DNA of 64,000 nucleotides from Anas platyrhynchos (taxonomy: Eukaryota; Chordata; Aves; Anseriformes; Anatidae). The notes beneath the pieces were generated by a model. The model worked only from the letters and a program-made list of their open reading frames with translations, did not search any database and was not told where the DNA came from. Below are positions 10,781-25,236 of this stretch, piece by piece (within the stretch, counting starts at the first letter, position 1; every line of letters begins with the position of its first letter). A program made the position numbers and the translations under genes. Location of the stretch: contig NC_092607.1 in the NCBI RefSeq assembly GCF_047663525.1, positions 6,853,001 through 6,917,000 of the forward strand. The letters are read 5' to 3'.

Positions 10781-13700
10781 CTGCGAGGTTTTTAAGTTGC
10801 CTAAAATTTCATGCTTTATTTTATGCCCCTAAACCTAAGCAGTCTCCTCCTGAGTCAAAAGCTTTTGCATCCCATCTGCAGTGCTGTATTTGCCTGCTAG
10901 ATCTGGCTAAAGTGTTCCCAGCAGCAAGATATCTCTGCAATGCTGTGCAAGACCTCTGTCAGGTTGTTATCTTAAAGCTTCAAAGCCCTGCTTCTTTCTA
11001 AAACTTGTGACAGAATTGGTTCTGGGAACCCAACGAACTAGTAGACAGGAGAAGGAAAGATCAGACAAGCCAGGTTTTGACAAAAGTGCTTTCTCTGGAA
11101 TGGAGCTGTCAGAGCACAGCCTTTGGGATGTGCATCTGGAAGGAACTGCAGCCAGGTGAAATTCTGTGCCCAGAGGAGCTCTTGTCCCTGCAGCACCCAA
11201 AAGCATTGCAACGTTGGCCACAGTTTGACAGAAACTTTATGAAGCTGTTTTGCAAGAAAATTAAATCCACCAAGACACTAAGACCACCAGCTCACTGAAT
11301 CCACCAAGATTCTGTAAGAACATTATGGGTAAAATATCGCTCCCTACATGCCACTGGATTTCTAACATTTTTTCATACCTGTACCAAAAGCCTTATGTTC
11401 TATTGCTGTATTCCTGTCTCAGCAGCAACTCCTTGCAGCTTAGGGAGGTAGTCGGCCATGGCACATCTTGACATCACTGTAAGGGCAAACAAACACTGAG
11501 TGTTTGCTGCTTCTCAGAAACCCAGGTGGGCATTTATGTATAAAGACATACTCTGCCTTTAATGAATTATTGCTTTTTACCAGGCTTCATTTTCCCTATG
11601 AGGCAGAATCTTCGACGTCCCTAGTAAAAGGGATCTTAGGAAATCTCATTTAAATTTCAAGGACCTCTTAGGGATAGTTGCTAATGGTTATGCTAATTGG
11701 CATAGGGTCTGAGTGACAGTTATGTCCTGGAATGATTTGCAAATCACATTTTCTTGGAGCTTATTAGCAGACTCATTAACTGTACATCAGTACATTACTT
11801 TCAGAAATTCAGATCTAAGCAGAAAATTAAAATTATTTGCTAAATGACCTAATAAAATTGAACAAATGTGCTGAGAAAGTGAAAACTGAGGTATATCAAG
11901 ACTCCAGAATTTGGCTAAAAATAATTTCCCTTTACAATTGATGTTCACCCCTCCTCTGGAAGTAGTTTTTGTCCGGGTAAAACTTAGAAATCTGTTTAAA
12001 GATGAAAACAAATGAGCCTGAATCAACTGTGTCAACAAGCAAAAATCCAGCTTGTCACACCCACAGCCAGCATTAAGATTTACTACAGACTTGGCCAGGA
12101 CTTTTTTCCAGTGATGCATCTTGTCATCCCTGCTCCACGTCCCCATCTGCAGAGTAATTATAGAAAGTCCCATTTGAAGTCAAAATGATTAGGTGCAGGA
12201 ATGAGAGCAAAGGTATGTAGCACTTATAGTCTAGATGGGAATCACTATGAAATCTCCAAGCAATTAGGATACCTTATCCAACTTTCCTCTATGTAAACAA
12301 GATGTGTCCCAAACTTCACAACATTAACGTGCAAAACAGTTTAATGAGCCTATATTTAAAATGTTGGGAAACTATCAGGATTTTATGCTAATCAGAAATA
12401 CACATTCCAGCGTATGCAATATATATATTTCGAATACACTCTTTAACGTCAAGATGCTTAGTGCCAGTCTTTGAGGGAAGAAGCATCTGAGGAATAACCT
12501 TCCCGACTCTGGGGGAGCATATCACAGTGATGCTCCAAACTGAAGTTTGCTCCCAGGCAAACCCTCGCAGGCTTGATAATCATGGACTGAAGCTCCAGAT
12601 CTGTGTTATCACCCACAATTTGGAGTTCCCTGAAATTATGCCCCCAATTTCTGACGCTTGAGAGCCAGACCATTTTCCAGCATTGGTTATACCCACTTCT
12701 TTTCTTGTCACCCTCCCCTCCCCCCCACCCCATCCCTCTACATAAGAAAGCAACCAATGCTATTGTAAAGGACCTTAAAGTCCTCTTTGAGAGTGCCATT
12801 GCACAGAGTCTAGGAATCTCTGTTACCCTCTCAGAGAGCCTGGTCTTCACCTCCTATTCAGAATTAAACGAGGTGATTTCTGACTCTGGACTTTATTGCA
12901 AACTGTTTAATATCCCTACTTCAGAAATCTTGAGCTGTGGCAGGAGTAACTGATGAGTATACAGTTTTCTTGGCACAGTGAAGTGCTTGAAAAATTCTCT
13001 CCAGTTCACTGTTTCTCACGGGCATTGTTATACCTGCAATTTATGTCGGGGTGAATAAAACACATTCTGGTTCATGACACTTTTTGGTTGGATTTTTTTT
13101 CTTAAATGCACATAACAGCAGGTTTTAAATAGAACCCACAGGATTTTTTTTTCATTAAAGAAATCTCAAACTGAAAGAAGCTATTTAAATTTAAACGTGC
13201 TTGTCAACTGCACGAAACTTTGTTTTACAAAAGAAGCAATCTGATAAAATTGAGGTGATGTACAATGAAATGCTTAGCTTTTTTCTTGAATGGCCATTTC
13301 AAAAGAAATAAAAAGTTTCATTTTTAAAACTGGAATTAAATATTTTGATGTCATAGAAACAATCAATTCACATGAAAAAATATGTTCAGCTCTAGTGTTT
13401 TGGAATTGAGATGCTTGAAATCATGATACTCTCAGTAAAAGAGGAAATCTGCCAAAAAAAAAAGAACACTTTGTTTTTGAAGTGTGCTGTAATTTTAGCA
13501 CCCAAATATAGCATTACACACTTACCTATACTGTCCTTCAGAGGCCAGCCGACCTGTCCTAGAAGAGTGACTGCAGATCGTGGACATAAGCCCAAACAGG
13601 AGAAACTCAGGTAAAGGAGCATCATGAGCTGATGGAAAAGTCCTGGAAATACCACAACCACATGTGTTGAGATGCTGGGATCAAATAATGCTGGCATGAA

Positions 13701-16700
13701 CGACAGGTCATGAGGTGTGGCAGGCTTTGCTTTTAAAAAAAATGTAGGAAGGGTCCATCCAGCCTCAGAGGCTGGGGCTGCTCCTAACCTCGGGAACCGC
13801 TGCCCGGATGGGTCAGTGCCAGTGCACCACTTGATATAACTGCATTCAGTTCCAGGAACTCTCTTCGTTTCAGTAGTTCCTTTGGAAGCTTTTTATTATT
13901 ATTATTTTCTCAGACTGTTTGAAATGCTGCTTTAATCCACATATTTTAATATGGCCCAAACTGAAAGCACTTAGATGCTGTTATTGAGCAATCCCACCTA
14001 GGGGAGATGGAGAGGCCAGATCTTCAAATGCACTAGTGGCAAAGGGGGAAAGCAGGAAGATTTGCTCTTTAGGTAAATCTTTTACATGCTCCTTGTGACA
14101 AAATGTGGCTGAATTTGTCATATTCTCTCTCCCCTGGTAAATAAGGAGACCTTCTGTAATAAAGAACCTGGGAGACTGCAGTCACCGTGGCAGAAGACGT
14201 GACCTAACAGGAAAGCAATATCAGCTACATCACAATTTGGGCTGCAAAGTTTCCTGACCCAGATAAAACGTTGTGTTATTGTAAGGAGAAAACTGCATCC
14301 TCAGGTACCTCTTAGCAGACTGAGTGTGGATGGAAACACAACATCAGGGACCTTGCACAATAGTGGGCACTGGGGATTGGTGTGGAGACAAGAAGACCAC
14401 GTCAGGAATGAATTAAGAGCATGGATGGACGTCGCCTCAGGATCCAGACATCCCCTAAACTGGGTTGGACAAAGCACAGAAGTTTTGGCCAAAGTCTGGT
14501 CTGACGTGCTATGAAAAGAGGTTGAAAGCCAAAATGTTTGGCTGCAAATCTAAAGCTCCCTGCTGCACCTGGCATGTCTGCCCGATGCCTCTTTGGGCTT
14601 CCTGACTCTTCCCCCAGCAGCCAGCTAAGTAACACAGGCAAACAGAAACTCATGTCCTAGGAGTGAGGTGAAGCTCTTCCTTAGCTAGAAGGACTAACTA
14701 TTACAGGTAAAATTTAGAAGTTCAGACCTGGATATATGAGCCCAAGAAGCCCAGTAGTGCTGTCCAAGACTTGTATCTTTACACTTGCTTAAGGTCCAGG
14801 GGCAGTCTGGATGTCAATAGAGACAAAGCAACCACATGATAGCAACTTTCATACAGTGCCTTTCATCCCCGCCCCTCCTCACATTAGTGACCCATTAGTC
14901 TCCATATTTCCACTTGGCTTCACAAGTTGCTCAGCATGTCAAAAAAATCAGCCTACTTTTTTAGGAAACTGCATGAAAAGTCAGGAACTCAGCAGTATGC
15001 TTCTACACCTAAAAACATCATTCTAGCTTAATTTCTATTTCCCTAGCATTAACATGGGAGAAAGAAACCTCCAGACCCTGCACACATCTACAAGTTTGCT
15101 TCAGGAAAGCCCTTTTTCCCAGTGTTTTTATTTATATCTACATCCTGGTTTCCGCTGGGATAAACTTGATGTGGCTGGTACAGTGCCGTGTGTTGGATTT
15201 AGGATTTTATTATTTTTTCTGCCTTTCCTGCCTTAAACTGCCTTTATCTTGACCCACAAGTTTTACCTTTTTGTGATTCTCTCCCCCACCTGGCTCTGCA
15301 GTGCTCAGCTGTCTGCCAGGTTAAAGTACAACTATCTGTAACCTACAGCCACTGTTTCCAGGCATTCAAGCTATCCATAGGCAGCGTTATTCCAGTGGTT
15401 TTGCAGGAGGAAAATCTCAAACATTCAGCCTTCTAAAAACATACCCAAGTTTTAGCAGCCCATCCCGCTGGCTCTTGGAGTTTTTCCCTGCAGCTCCATC
15501 TTCCCACTGCTTTTCTGTGCCTGTAGTAATAAAAACAAGGCAATAATTTAGCTCCCATGATTGTTGTACTGAAGCTTGTTTATCCTAGTCTCTTATCTTT
15601 TCCATTCAGAGCCAATGTATCTTATTACTTTGCTGCAAACATGGTCAGAGATGAAAGATTCTGCCATATATTTTCCTTCATATTAAACCACAAGGCTTTG
15701 TCCTTCTCTTTCGTTTTTCAATCTTGGACTTTATTGTTTCTGACTATCTCTGCCACGTGTGATTTTGGCTTTTGTGTGGATGTGAATATGTGCATTTCTT
15801 TATTTATTCTCTTTATCACAACTAAACAAGATTGGGAGCACTTTAAAATAACTGGCCACTGAATGCTCTTTCATAAGTTATTCCTTGCAATAACCTCACC
15901 AGGGCAGACTGTGTTATGCAGATACCAGAATAAAATATTTCTGAAGACTTGCAGTATTTCTGCACATTCTCTTTACCTGCTTTGTACATAAGTATTTCAC
16001 AACAGGGGAAAAAAAATCACCTGGAGTTGGTAACACCACCAGGCCAGATCCTGCCCCCTTCAGCCCAGGGAATGGAACCAAGGGCAAAATCTCAGGCAGG
16101 GCTTGGCAGGACGCTGGGGGATGCTGTGGGACTGGCTAAACTGAATGATGTCCTCCTCGTATCAGCTAAACACAGCCCAGCTGCAGGTAGGGATTACAAT
16201 TCCTGATTACTTAGTAGCACAGTTAATTATTTTTCCCTCTATCTTCTCCCATCAGATCTCATGTGGCTTGTTTCTATTGGAAGGTGCTGGGTTTGCTCCA
16301 GACTCAGTGGACATTATTTCTATCCTGCTGAGGCAGAAACGGGGAGTCAGGAGAATGATCAGAGTTTTAAAACTGTTTAAGTAATAATAGTTCACCTTTT
16401 TAATCTGTACTTTGAGGATGGAATGGAAGAGAAGCTGGAAAGATCAGGGTGCCTGAAGGATTAGCATCTGATTTGGGTTTAAAGGAGAAATCACATCAAC
16501 TAATTTAGTCTCCAAATGCCAGAAGGTGTGTTTCTCTGGATGATCAATGAAACAAATTGGTTATTCCAGAGAGAGGCTCAAGCTATGCTTAAACCATGAG
16601 ACTCCTAAGCAGTGCCCAGCCATGTCCTATCCTAATCCTTTTTCCTTTTCCAGTGTGACTCACAGCCCTTTCTGCTGCCCTGAAGGGAGCAGGGACAGGT

Positions 16701-17339
16701 TCCAGCCAGCAGACCAAGGCAGGTGTGCACCACGAGCGCTCCCACCCTGCTGTGGGGACCAGCTCAGCTCACTTGGGTGGCTGGAGCTAGAGCATGGGTC
16801 CCCTGAAAACTCTCAGAACACCTGGTCAGTCTATAGAGAGCTTAAGCAATCATAGAATAAGATTCAGACTATCTGCCAGTCAATACCAATCCCCTCCCGA
16901 CAGCTAGTGCCCTGACACCTGTAAGATGGTGACAGTGGATGCACTCATCCCATGTAACACTGGTATCCCAGCCACAGCTGCACCTTCTCCTCGCACAGAA
17001 AGGCACAACAGCAAGGCTCACTTATTCATCAATTTTCCTATACAAACACAAAGACAGGGATGGCTGGATGTCACCAGGGCTGTGCTGGCAACACGACAGC
17101 TCTCCCTTTTTGCATTCAGTTATCTAAACACTGCACAGTGAATTGTTCAGCCCATAAAATGGTACAACTTCCAGCAGGTACTAACTGTACAGAAGAAAAG
17201 CTATAGTTTTCCCAGTTTTCCCGTGGATGCAGTGTTCATGGAGCCACAATGAGATCACGCTTATGTACTTTACTTTGCTGTTGTCCACCCACTGCTCAGC
17301 TGAAACAGTGGGTTGGAATGAGAGAAATGGAGACCCAAT
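10781..17339. other. single-copy noncoding DNA, largely AT-rich
   Basis: No gene or named repeat recognised across this stretch. Small features are (ATT)5 at 13894-13908, the near-palindrome CCAGCCTC-A-GAGGCTGG at 13759-13775, and a TAG|GTAAGT donor-like site on the minus strand near 13524. A degenerate CATAGAATAAG at 16853-16863 resembles the end of a reversed CR1 tail but has no CR1 body. The section 13000-13400 is very AT-rich with several TAAA/TTTA cores. Confidence 0.45.
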
Positions 17340-17440
17340 GGGGAACATTGCTGGGTGTGAATTCCTATTCACACCTCTAATTAATGTCAGTAGAGTCATC
17401 AATGGTGTAGTCACATTAATTACATGTGAATGACAGCTAC
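17340..17440. promoter_or_regulatory. candidate conserved noncoding element (T-box, homeobox cores)
   Basis: The block contains TTCACACCT (T-box half-site type), two TTAATTA/TAATTA homeodomain cores, and the inverted repeat TCACAT (17411-17416) and ATGTGA (17424-17429) around TAATTAC. The clustering of developmental factor cores suggests an enhancer. This is inference without alignment. Confidence 0.22.
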
Positions 17441-20400
17441 AATAGCTTTGAGAATAAGAACAATTTCACTAGACTGCCAAAGACGACATATATTCGACAT
17501 AACACTAATACTGAGCATATTAAAAAAATAAATAGTGATTTAAAGATTTTAGTATTAAAATTATGTATATTACAGCAGCAATAGAAAAGGTCATAAAAAT
17601 GGAAAAGCACACTTTAGAAATACAGTTAGTACCAGTGGTAATTGCTTACCAAAAGTTTCTTACAAGAGGAAGCTATAAATACTTTCATAGTGGTCATTAA
17701 GCCTTCCCAAATCTCATCTGCTGGGCACCATCTGTTCTTCTGGCCTTAACTGTAGGAGGGCATCCGTGCTCTGCAAGCACGAGCACACACAAGCCGCTTG
17801 CACGCTGCAAGCTGCCCTGCACCAGTCCGGGAGCAGTGACGTTGGGCATAGCGCTGCCACCGCAATGCAGTCCATAACCAGTGGAGAATTCAGACCACAC
17901 AGGGGTTCAGTTCCCATCTCCCTTGATCCCAGGGAGCCTGGGGGCTTCTAACACCATTCAGTGCCAATGGTTGGGTGCAAGGAAGGCAGCGGCTGAAGCC
18001 CTGGGCCAGGGGGGTCGCATGGTCATGGGGATGTAGGTGAGGAGATGGCAGAGGGTGCCTCTACCAGGCAGCGTGGGGGCATGATGGGGACATGGGTAGA
18101 CATTTCTGCATGAGCTCCGATCTGCAAGTGACAACACACGAACACATCACACATCACAGCACGTCTCTTCCGACCTAGCTAACTGCAGAGATTTGGAAGC
18201 CACCATGTTAAAAACGAGCCTGCACTGGTACCCTTCTCCTTTCTTGGCTGGAAGAAATCCAATTCCAATCACACTCCCCTTAGTGCAAAAAGAAGCACCT
18301 TCCAAAATATACAGAGAACAAAAAGCTTGCTACAAACAATATTCTGTCACTGAATCTTAGCAATATTGGGACTTTTTGTTTCCTTTTTTCATTAGGAGGT
18401 ATTTTCCTGTCCATTAGCATCCCTGGTCCTCCTGTGCAGAAGTGCATAACCTCTAACACAGTAGAGCTGACAAGCAGCAAGAGCTGTGTAGCTCCCCAAT
18501 GGTTAAATCTATAGGAAACCTCTGGTGTTTAATGAAACCCCTACAGAGACCTCCATATTAGCCATGGTTTAATGCTCCATAATGGCAGCAAGTAATTTAT
18601 CTATGAGCAACAACAACTCCTGGTTCTCTGTGCATTAAGAGTTATTTATGAGGCAATTTTAACAGTTTCACACTGGCTGGTCATTATGCTACTGAAGGCT
18701 AACTGTCGGCTGTTGTAGCCTAGGAGGAGAGAAATACTTTCCCTGTCACAGGCTAAGTAGTAAACAGTGACACAGGAGCACTTGCATGTGGGTGTGTGCA
18801 TAACTGGGAAGAGATGGCAGAAGAAACAGCTCTACAAGAAATCCTTTGAAATCTCTGCACTGACAACACAATCTATTTCTCATTCCCTCCAGCTCTGCCC
18901 CAAAGTCCCTCCTACAGCTCCCATGATGGCACCTTTCCTCTTCCTCCTCCTCGTCAGCTGCCAGCACTATTGTTGGAGATTGGGTTGGAGAACGGGGCAA
19001 TTGTAGGGATTAACTCAGAGATACCGATGAACTGCAGAGCCAAGATATGGCACCAGGTGTAGGGAATTTGCTGCGGTCTGGTGAAGGACGAGCTGGAACA
19101 GAAGCTACTGAGATGCCCCTAGGACTGGGGTCAGACAGGAGTCAGCAAGAAGCTGGTCTTCAGGCACACAGTTTGAGTGCTGGTAGTTGTGGTAGGTTTT
19201 CCCTTTATGAAGATTCTTACAAAAAAGCCTTGTAACAACACATGAATCACTGGTTAAGGTCAAAGCAGAGTGATCCTGTACTCAGAGAGCTGCAGGATCT
19301 TCCTTGGTGTCCCTAAGGCTCAGATCCCAGCTCAGGTCTCTCTTCTAGCACTCATCTTCTCAATGTGCTGCTCAGCAGAACTACCCAGGTGCATGGCGAT
19401 AAAAGCTACGTATGGTGATAAAATCTAGGTATCTTCTAGGTAGTTGCAAGCCACAATTTGTCCTGAGTTCACTCTGTTGGCACTGTGCAAGCCAGAAATG
19501 AATCCATCTTTTTTTTTTTTCCTCCTTTCCCAGACCTCTGCAGGTTTTGCTAAATTATCTGGCAGATGTGATGCTGCACAAATTTGTAGAGCAGATGTGC
19601 TTACCAAGAAGGTCCTGTAGCTAAACCACTTTTTCAGACTGGAAGCTCACATCAGGAGAATTTACTTTGGGGAAACATAACTCCTCAGATGTACATATGG
19701 GTTTGCTGAAGCCAGTTAAAACACATTTGCCTATCAGAACGAGCCTCATCTGGCTTTCTGGATCCAGCCCAACAGAAATACTAAAAATAAGCCTCTTGCT
19801 TCCACTGTCCATTTCTCCCAAAGTGAAATCTTCCACCCCTGTGGAGCCCTGCTCCAGGGCCCCCCTTGCTGTGCCAGCTTCCCCCTGCATCTCAACAGGT
19901 GCCCCCTGTGCCAAACCTTCCGCTTGCCCTCTGCCCAGCAGCTGGGTCTCTCTGCAGAGCCAGGATTGCTCCATGAAGGTGTTGGGCTCCTTATCCAGGC
20001 TATGGGCACAGGTTGTGATGGAGAATCCCTCTTCCCAGGACAGTGCTGTCCCCCTCCCAGCTGTGGGTCAGGTGGAGCTATCGTGACTGTGGTCACCCTG
20101 AAACTTCAAGACCATTTTCCAATATATAGCTTACCTCTTTCACCAGCACCAGAAGACACTCTTTACACTCGCAAAGTAACAGTTTCTCCATTGACTTATT
20201 GCCGAGTCACTTTTCAAAAAAGGATTCAGACAAGAGCTTCCCAGCATAGGAAATTTCAGTTAAAAGCAGCTTAAAAGGTCTTAAAATAGGAAGTCCTGGG
20301 ACAGCCTTACACTGTTTTGTGGCTTTAGTTCATGTTCAAGCTGGCCTATACTGTGGAAAAATCTACTAAGATACAAATACTTCTATAGCCTCTAAAATAT

Positions 20401-23387
20401 ATAGCACATATCAGGGAAACATCTAATATTTTGGACATCAGCTCTCCCAACTGCAGCTATGTGAAGAATCACAAAGTTTTCAGCATTTACTGAGTAGATC
20501 AATACCTCCTTAACTGAATCCATAAAACTTCCAGAGAAATCCCCACCTGTGAACCCACCTTATCACTTACTTTATTATGATACCACCAATGTGCCACCGA
20601 TACCAACTGGAAAGGCCAGCTATTACATTGCCCTGAAAATGCCAGTTCTAGATTCCCAAAGGATTTTTCAGAAACAATTCTCAATCTATTCAATGAGAAC
20701 TGAACCCATATAATTGCTTCCAGAGTTGGACTTCATTATCTTCAAGTAATTGAGTTTACCTGGCCAGAGAAAGGCCAGCGATGAGTGAAGAAGGCCATTT
20801 CCTCACTCACGGAAGCTTCCTCAGTCACAGCCATCCCTTAGCACTGGAGCACACACATTAATTCCATTTCTCCATCCTACTTCCCACTCCAGCAATCCTT
20901 CATAAAATAAAATACCAGCATATATTCTACTACCAGCCATTAACCACGCAGTTTACACTGGTCTTGATGCTGTGCTTTGGAGCATTAACCAGACCTCCAA
21001 AGCTGTATATGAAGCAGCAGAGGCTCACAAGCATTTGCACCAAAGCTATATTTCTCTATTTACAAAGCCAGAGCTGGGACTGAGCTCTCTGCAGAGAAAG
21101 TGGGAGTTTCTAGAAGAAGCCAACAAGACTGTACTGGTGTAAACCAGAAACACTGTGTGATTTTATTTTACTAGGAGAATAAACTACTGAGTTAACTTGC
21201 CCTTTCTCTGCCCCAGAGAAGATTTAGCAAAGGAAGCAGGGCTGTGAGAAAGTCCACTTGCAGAAAACCATCAGTACAGAAATCTTTGTTTTTTCCTTCC
21301 CTTTTTCTTTCCTGAGCACCAAATGATGAGATATGCCTAGGAGCATCCTATCCGTCTCTCTCCATGTCTGGTGGAGGATCAACACTTTTCTCCTTGAATA
21401 CTTAAAGGCTTTCTGCCCTAAGTCATGCAACATCAGACTGTGAGCCAGCACTGACACAACGACATCGAAGGTGGGATGAGAGGAATGGCACTTGCACAAG
21501 CCCCTGCCTAACAGCAGGACTGCAGGAACAGGCTTGTACTGGGAAGAAAAGGGATTTTCTGGCATTTTCAAGTCAAGCTTAGTTAGGAAAAATGTGGGAA
21601 CAATGACATGTTGCTAGCAAGAGTTAACCTTGGAATAGCTTCAGTAAACTTTGTTTTCTTTATTTTACTGATAGCACAAACAATAGCTCTTTAGTATTTT
21701 CTAAATGCTTTTAAGTTGTCAGAGCAAAAAGAACCCTCTTTAGTTGGAATTTCGATATATACAACTGCAATGATTCACACTGCTGAAATAATTTATTTAC
21801 ACTTGTAAATTGGGTACTTTTACAAAGCCGACTGCTACTGAAATCAATGGAGGTGCTTTCATGCTCTTAAAATTTCTCCCATCCACCCCTGTAAGTCTTC
21901 TGGCTTTAAAACACTTCTTAACCTCAGGGCTTTACTTTCTTTTAGTCAAGTTACGTGTATGAATAGCATCAGAGGAAGGATATACGTACGTAATAAAGCA
22001 GAGAAGCTCATTGCGTGTCTGGAAGGGGGGAACTTACTGTGTCAGCTGTAACCAGGCTGCTGCAGACCAGGGCTGCAAAGCCCCAGCTGCCATCACAGCT
22101 CTGCTGTGCCTGCAGCCCTGCTCCCTGGAGGTGAGCTAACTCAGGTGTGAGAGATGAAGAATCACCTCTTCATCTTTATTTTGGAGCTGGCTTCTTCTGG
22201 CTTCATGTGAAGCCCCCTAATTCCTGCACCAGGGGAAATAGGAACAATCGATCTCTATCAATCTTCTCCCTCCCTCCTGTAGTTTTACACATCTCAATGT
22301 CCTCCTCAGCTGTTTTGTTCCAAACTGTCACAAAGGAGTAATAGGCAGTGTTATAAATGATAAGGCATATTTACAAACAAGCTATTATGCGTTGTTTGTT
22401 TGTTTTATTTTAAATCAGAGCAACACCAGCAACCCCCCATAGAGTAACATTTGTGTATACTGTTGATAAAAGGTACTTTTACGCAGAGTATGGGAAGAGG
22501 AAAATCAATGTAATTTCAGCTAATCGTATGAAAGCAGTAACTATATTGTGATTATTGCAAGTGAGTTTTTCCATCTGTACCTAGTGTAAAACTTCGCAGC
22601 AACGCTAATTAAATCTACAATTTGTCCTCACCACAGATATAAAATGTAAGTGACAAAAGAACAAATGAAAAATGATGGCCTGAGGGGAGAGTAAGTTTAG
22701 GCTGGAAATTAGAAGGATCCTTGCATTAAGAGAAATGAAGTATTTGAACATCCTTAACTTGGCGTCAGAGGACTGAAAAAGTCTGCATGGTTTTCCCTTG
22801 CCTGTCATGAATTTCACCCAAAATGGTGAAATTCTATACAAAATATTTGCAAGAGGGTGTAAAAATTTGAACTTTCAGACCAAAAGCTAGAAGTCAGTAG
22901 GAGCTGCTTGTGAATCCAACCCAGTGCCTGTGTGGGAGCTGTGAAACCAGCCAAAGGTCTCCAAGCATCTCTTCGTATCCCGATGCTGCAGAACTCCAAC
23001 CGCAGGGTGACCTGCAGCCTCTGCCAGAGCCGTGAGCCAAAGGGAGGGAATGGACACCTCCCTAGCACGGCTGCTCACCCCCAGAGGAGATCTTGCTAAG
23101 TCAGGGCTCTCATTCCATGCATGCACACATGAGAAGGACCAACTTGACATCGTCCAGACCACATAAGCTGAGCTTTCATTTCCAGGGCTGTCAGTGTTAG
23201 CTTTTGTTAGCATGACACTTGGCAGGGGGGCTAAGCTTTTGCTTTTTGCCCTTCACAGTAGGAGTCAGAATGCTATGTCCAACACAATAACATGCAGTGT
23301 TTTTAAGCTGAGGATTTGTTTTTTCTTGAGCACTGGAGTGGTTTCAGGTTACACAAAAGCTATCTCCAACTGATGTACATAAGGTCC
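17441..23387. other. single-copy noncoding DNA
   Basis: No gene or repeat family recognised. A T12 run lies at 19509-19520. Plus frame 19667-20086 (139 codons) begins with TTG and overlaps two minus-strand frames, so it looks fortuitous. The AT-rich sections 17440-17700, 21600-21800 and 22340-22620 hold many TAAT-type cores. Confidence 0.45.
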
Positions 23388-23403
23388 AAAAAAAAAAAAA
23401 AAA
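23388..23403 (+). repeat. A16 homopolymer
   Basis: A plain A run with no retroposon-like sequence upstream. Confidence 0.85.
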
Positions 23404-24300
23404 TCAATGGAAAGGAAAATTCCTTGGTGTGTTTACCTTGCCCTTCTAACTGCAGTGTAGGAGAGGCCATTGAAAACATCTTTCTCCAAGCCCATGCAGT
23501 CTCAAGCCAGTCAGCAGGAACCAAGATGCCTCATGCCAAAGCAGAGCCATGTGCAGTAAGTAAAAATCAACACAGTCAGTATGTGCAGAAGCGTGAGTGC
23601 AGTGTGGGAACTTTTTTCACTGCTGCTTTTGACTTGAAGAGTTTAGTGAATAACATGTTAACTCACCGCCGAGCACAGAATGAGCTGACGGTACTTTGCT
23701 GGCAGAAGAAAGACATCCCTACTTGACTGAGATTACAGCAAAATGCAGGAGGAAATCCAAGTGGAAGATGAAGAAGGTGCTGGCATGGTCACATCAACCT
23801 GCATCTTGTGTTTCAGAAGAAACGTGGATTAACTGGTGGCTGTTCTGAGACAGGCAGTGATGGGAAGGAAGACTCATCCCCTGGCCAAACTGGGTAGGAA
23901 GGAGTCATCAGCTTTGTAGGACTGTGTTTTAGTTTAACACCTTCATCAAGGACAGGCTTTCAGGAGGGATCAGTGAAAACATTGACTACCAATATAGAAG
24001 ACCACAGCAAGTAAAGAAGTCCACTAACTATTTTTGGCTATGACATGCCTGCTCACTCTGTTCTCGGGTGCAATTCTTCACCAACTATAGAGCACACCTA
24101 TGCATAATCCACACTGACTATAAAACCAGAGGATCTTTGGTGTTGCTATGAAACACGCCAGAAGTGCAATTATTTGCCAACTTTATGCCCCCAGTACCCT
24201 CAGTTTTGCTGTCCACTTTGCAAAATCACCAGCTTGTGCAGCTTCACTGCTGCTCAGCAGGATGTTATAATCTACATGCATTGTATGGCCAACTCTACTC
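23404..24300. other. single-copy noncoding DNA
   Basis: Nothing recognised. A plus frame (23316-23726) crosses the A run, so it is not a credible gene. Confidence 0.5.
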
Positions 24301-24328
24301 AAAAAAAAAAAAAAAAAAAAAAAAAAAA
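24301..24328 (+). repeat. A28 homopolymer
   Basis: 28 uninterrupted A residues. There is no AATAAA within the preceding 40 nt and no recognisable element body, so a processed-pseudogene tail is unsupported. Confidence 0.92.
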
Positions 24329-25198
24329 CTTCATTGCCTGATTCTCAGGACAAGGTTCATACCACAGAGCTGCTTCCCCACCTGGAAAACAGCAGTTTTT
24401 TTCCTGAGATTGGTTTGTCCAGTGACAGTTTTATTGGAGAAGGAAAATGAATATTTATATTTGCAGCCCTTGCCGTTCCCCTTGTGGGGGAGTGAAAAGC
24501 ATCAAAGCTGCATCAGAACTGACTCAACTGAAGACAAATCATCGCTCTTTCCTCTCCTGCAGCTTCCTTCCTGCCCCTCTCACTGCTCCTATAACTTATC
24601 CTCTTATTTACCTTATCTGTCACTGTTTCACACTGAAAAAGTTATCTGGGAAGACCTTTAAGCATCTTCAATGAGAATCCACTGCAGAGAACATTATTGA
24701 CAAAATTCTCCCTTTTAGATCTGCTTTTTAAAGTAAGACAGAGTTTGCAGTGCAGGTTTTTGGAAGCTATTCAATTTATCCTTTTCTAGAAGAACACAAG
24801 AGAAAATCCATATGCTGAACAGCTGCACAAATTTATTAAGTAAGCAATCACTTAGGGATCTTACATCATATACGTGAGGCTTCAGGTTACACGAAACTAC
24901 AGTGCATCCCTACACTAGACCCAAGAACATCAGATGTCCTGTAACCTACCAAGGTGAAAGAGCAAAATAATAATCCTAAGCAGATAACCCTGAAGAGCTT
25001 TAACAGCACCTTCCCACGAGTACTGGAGTAGGCAGTCTGCACAACCAGGTGTAATCCCTGCCTGAACACACCAAGCTCTGAGCAGCAACACACCTACAGA
25101 CCCCCAGGGACCTGCCGCAGAGGTGAGCAGCACCCTGCAGTGCCACAGTGCAGCCATTCACTGGCAGCAGAGGCAGGCCCTGAGGTTCCCAACCACTT

Positions 25199-25200
<2 letters not shown>

Positions 25201-25235
<35 letters not shown>
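25201..25235 (+). repeat. A35 homopolymer
   Basis: 35 uninterrupted A residues, the longest homopolymer in the window. The upstream sequence is GC-rich and unlike any SINE I know; no AATAAA precedes it. Confidence 0.92.

Positions 25236-25236
<1 letters not shown>

Noticed and set aside
16853..16925. CATAGAATAAG resembling a reversed CR1 tail
   Set aside because: No CR1 body follows on the expected side.
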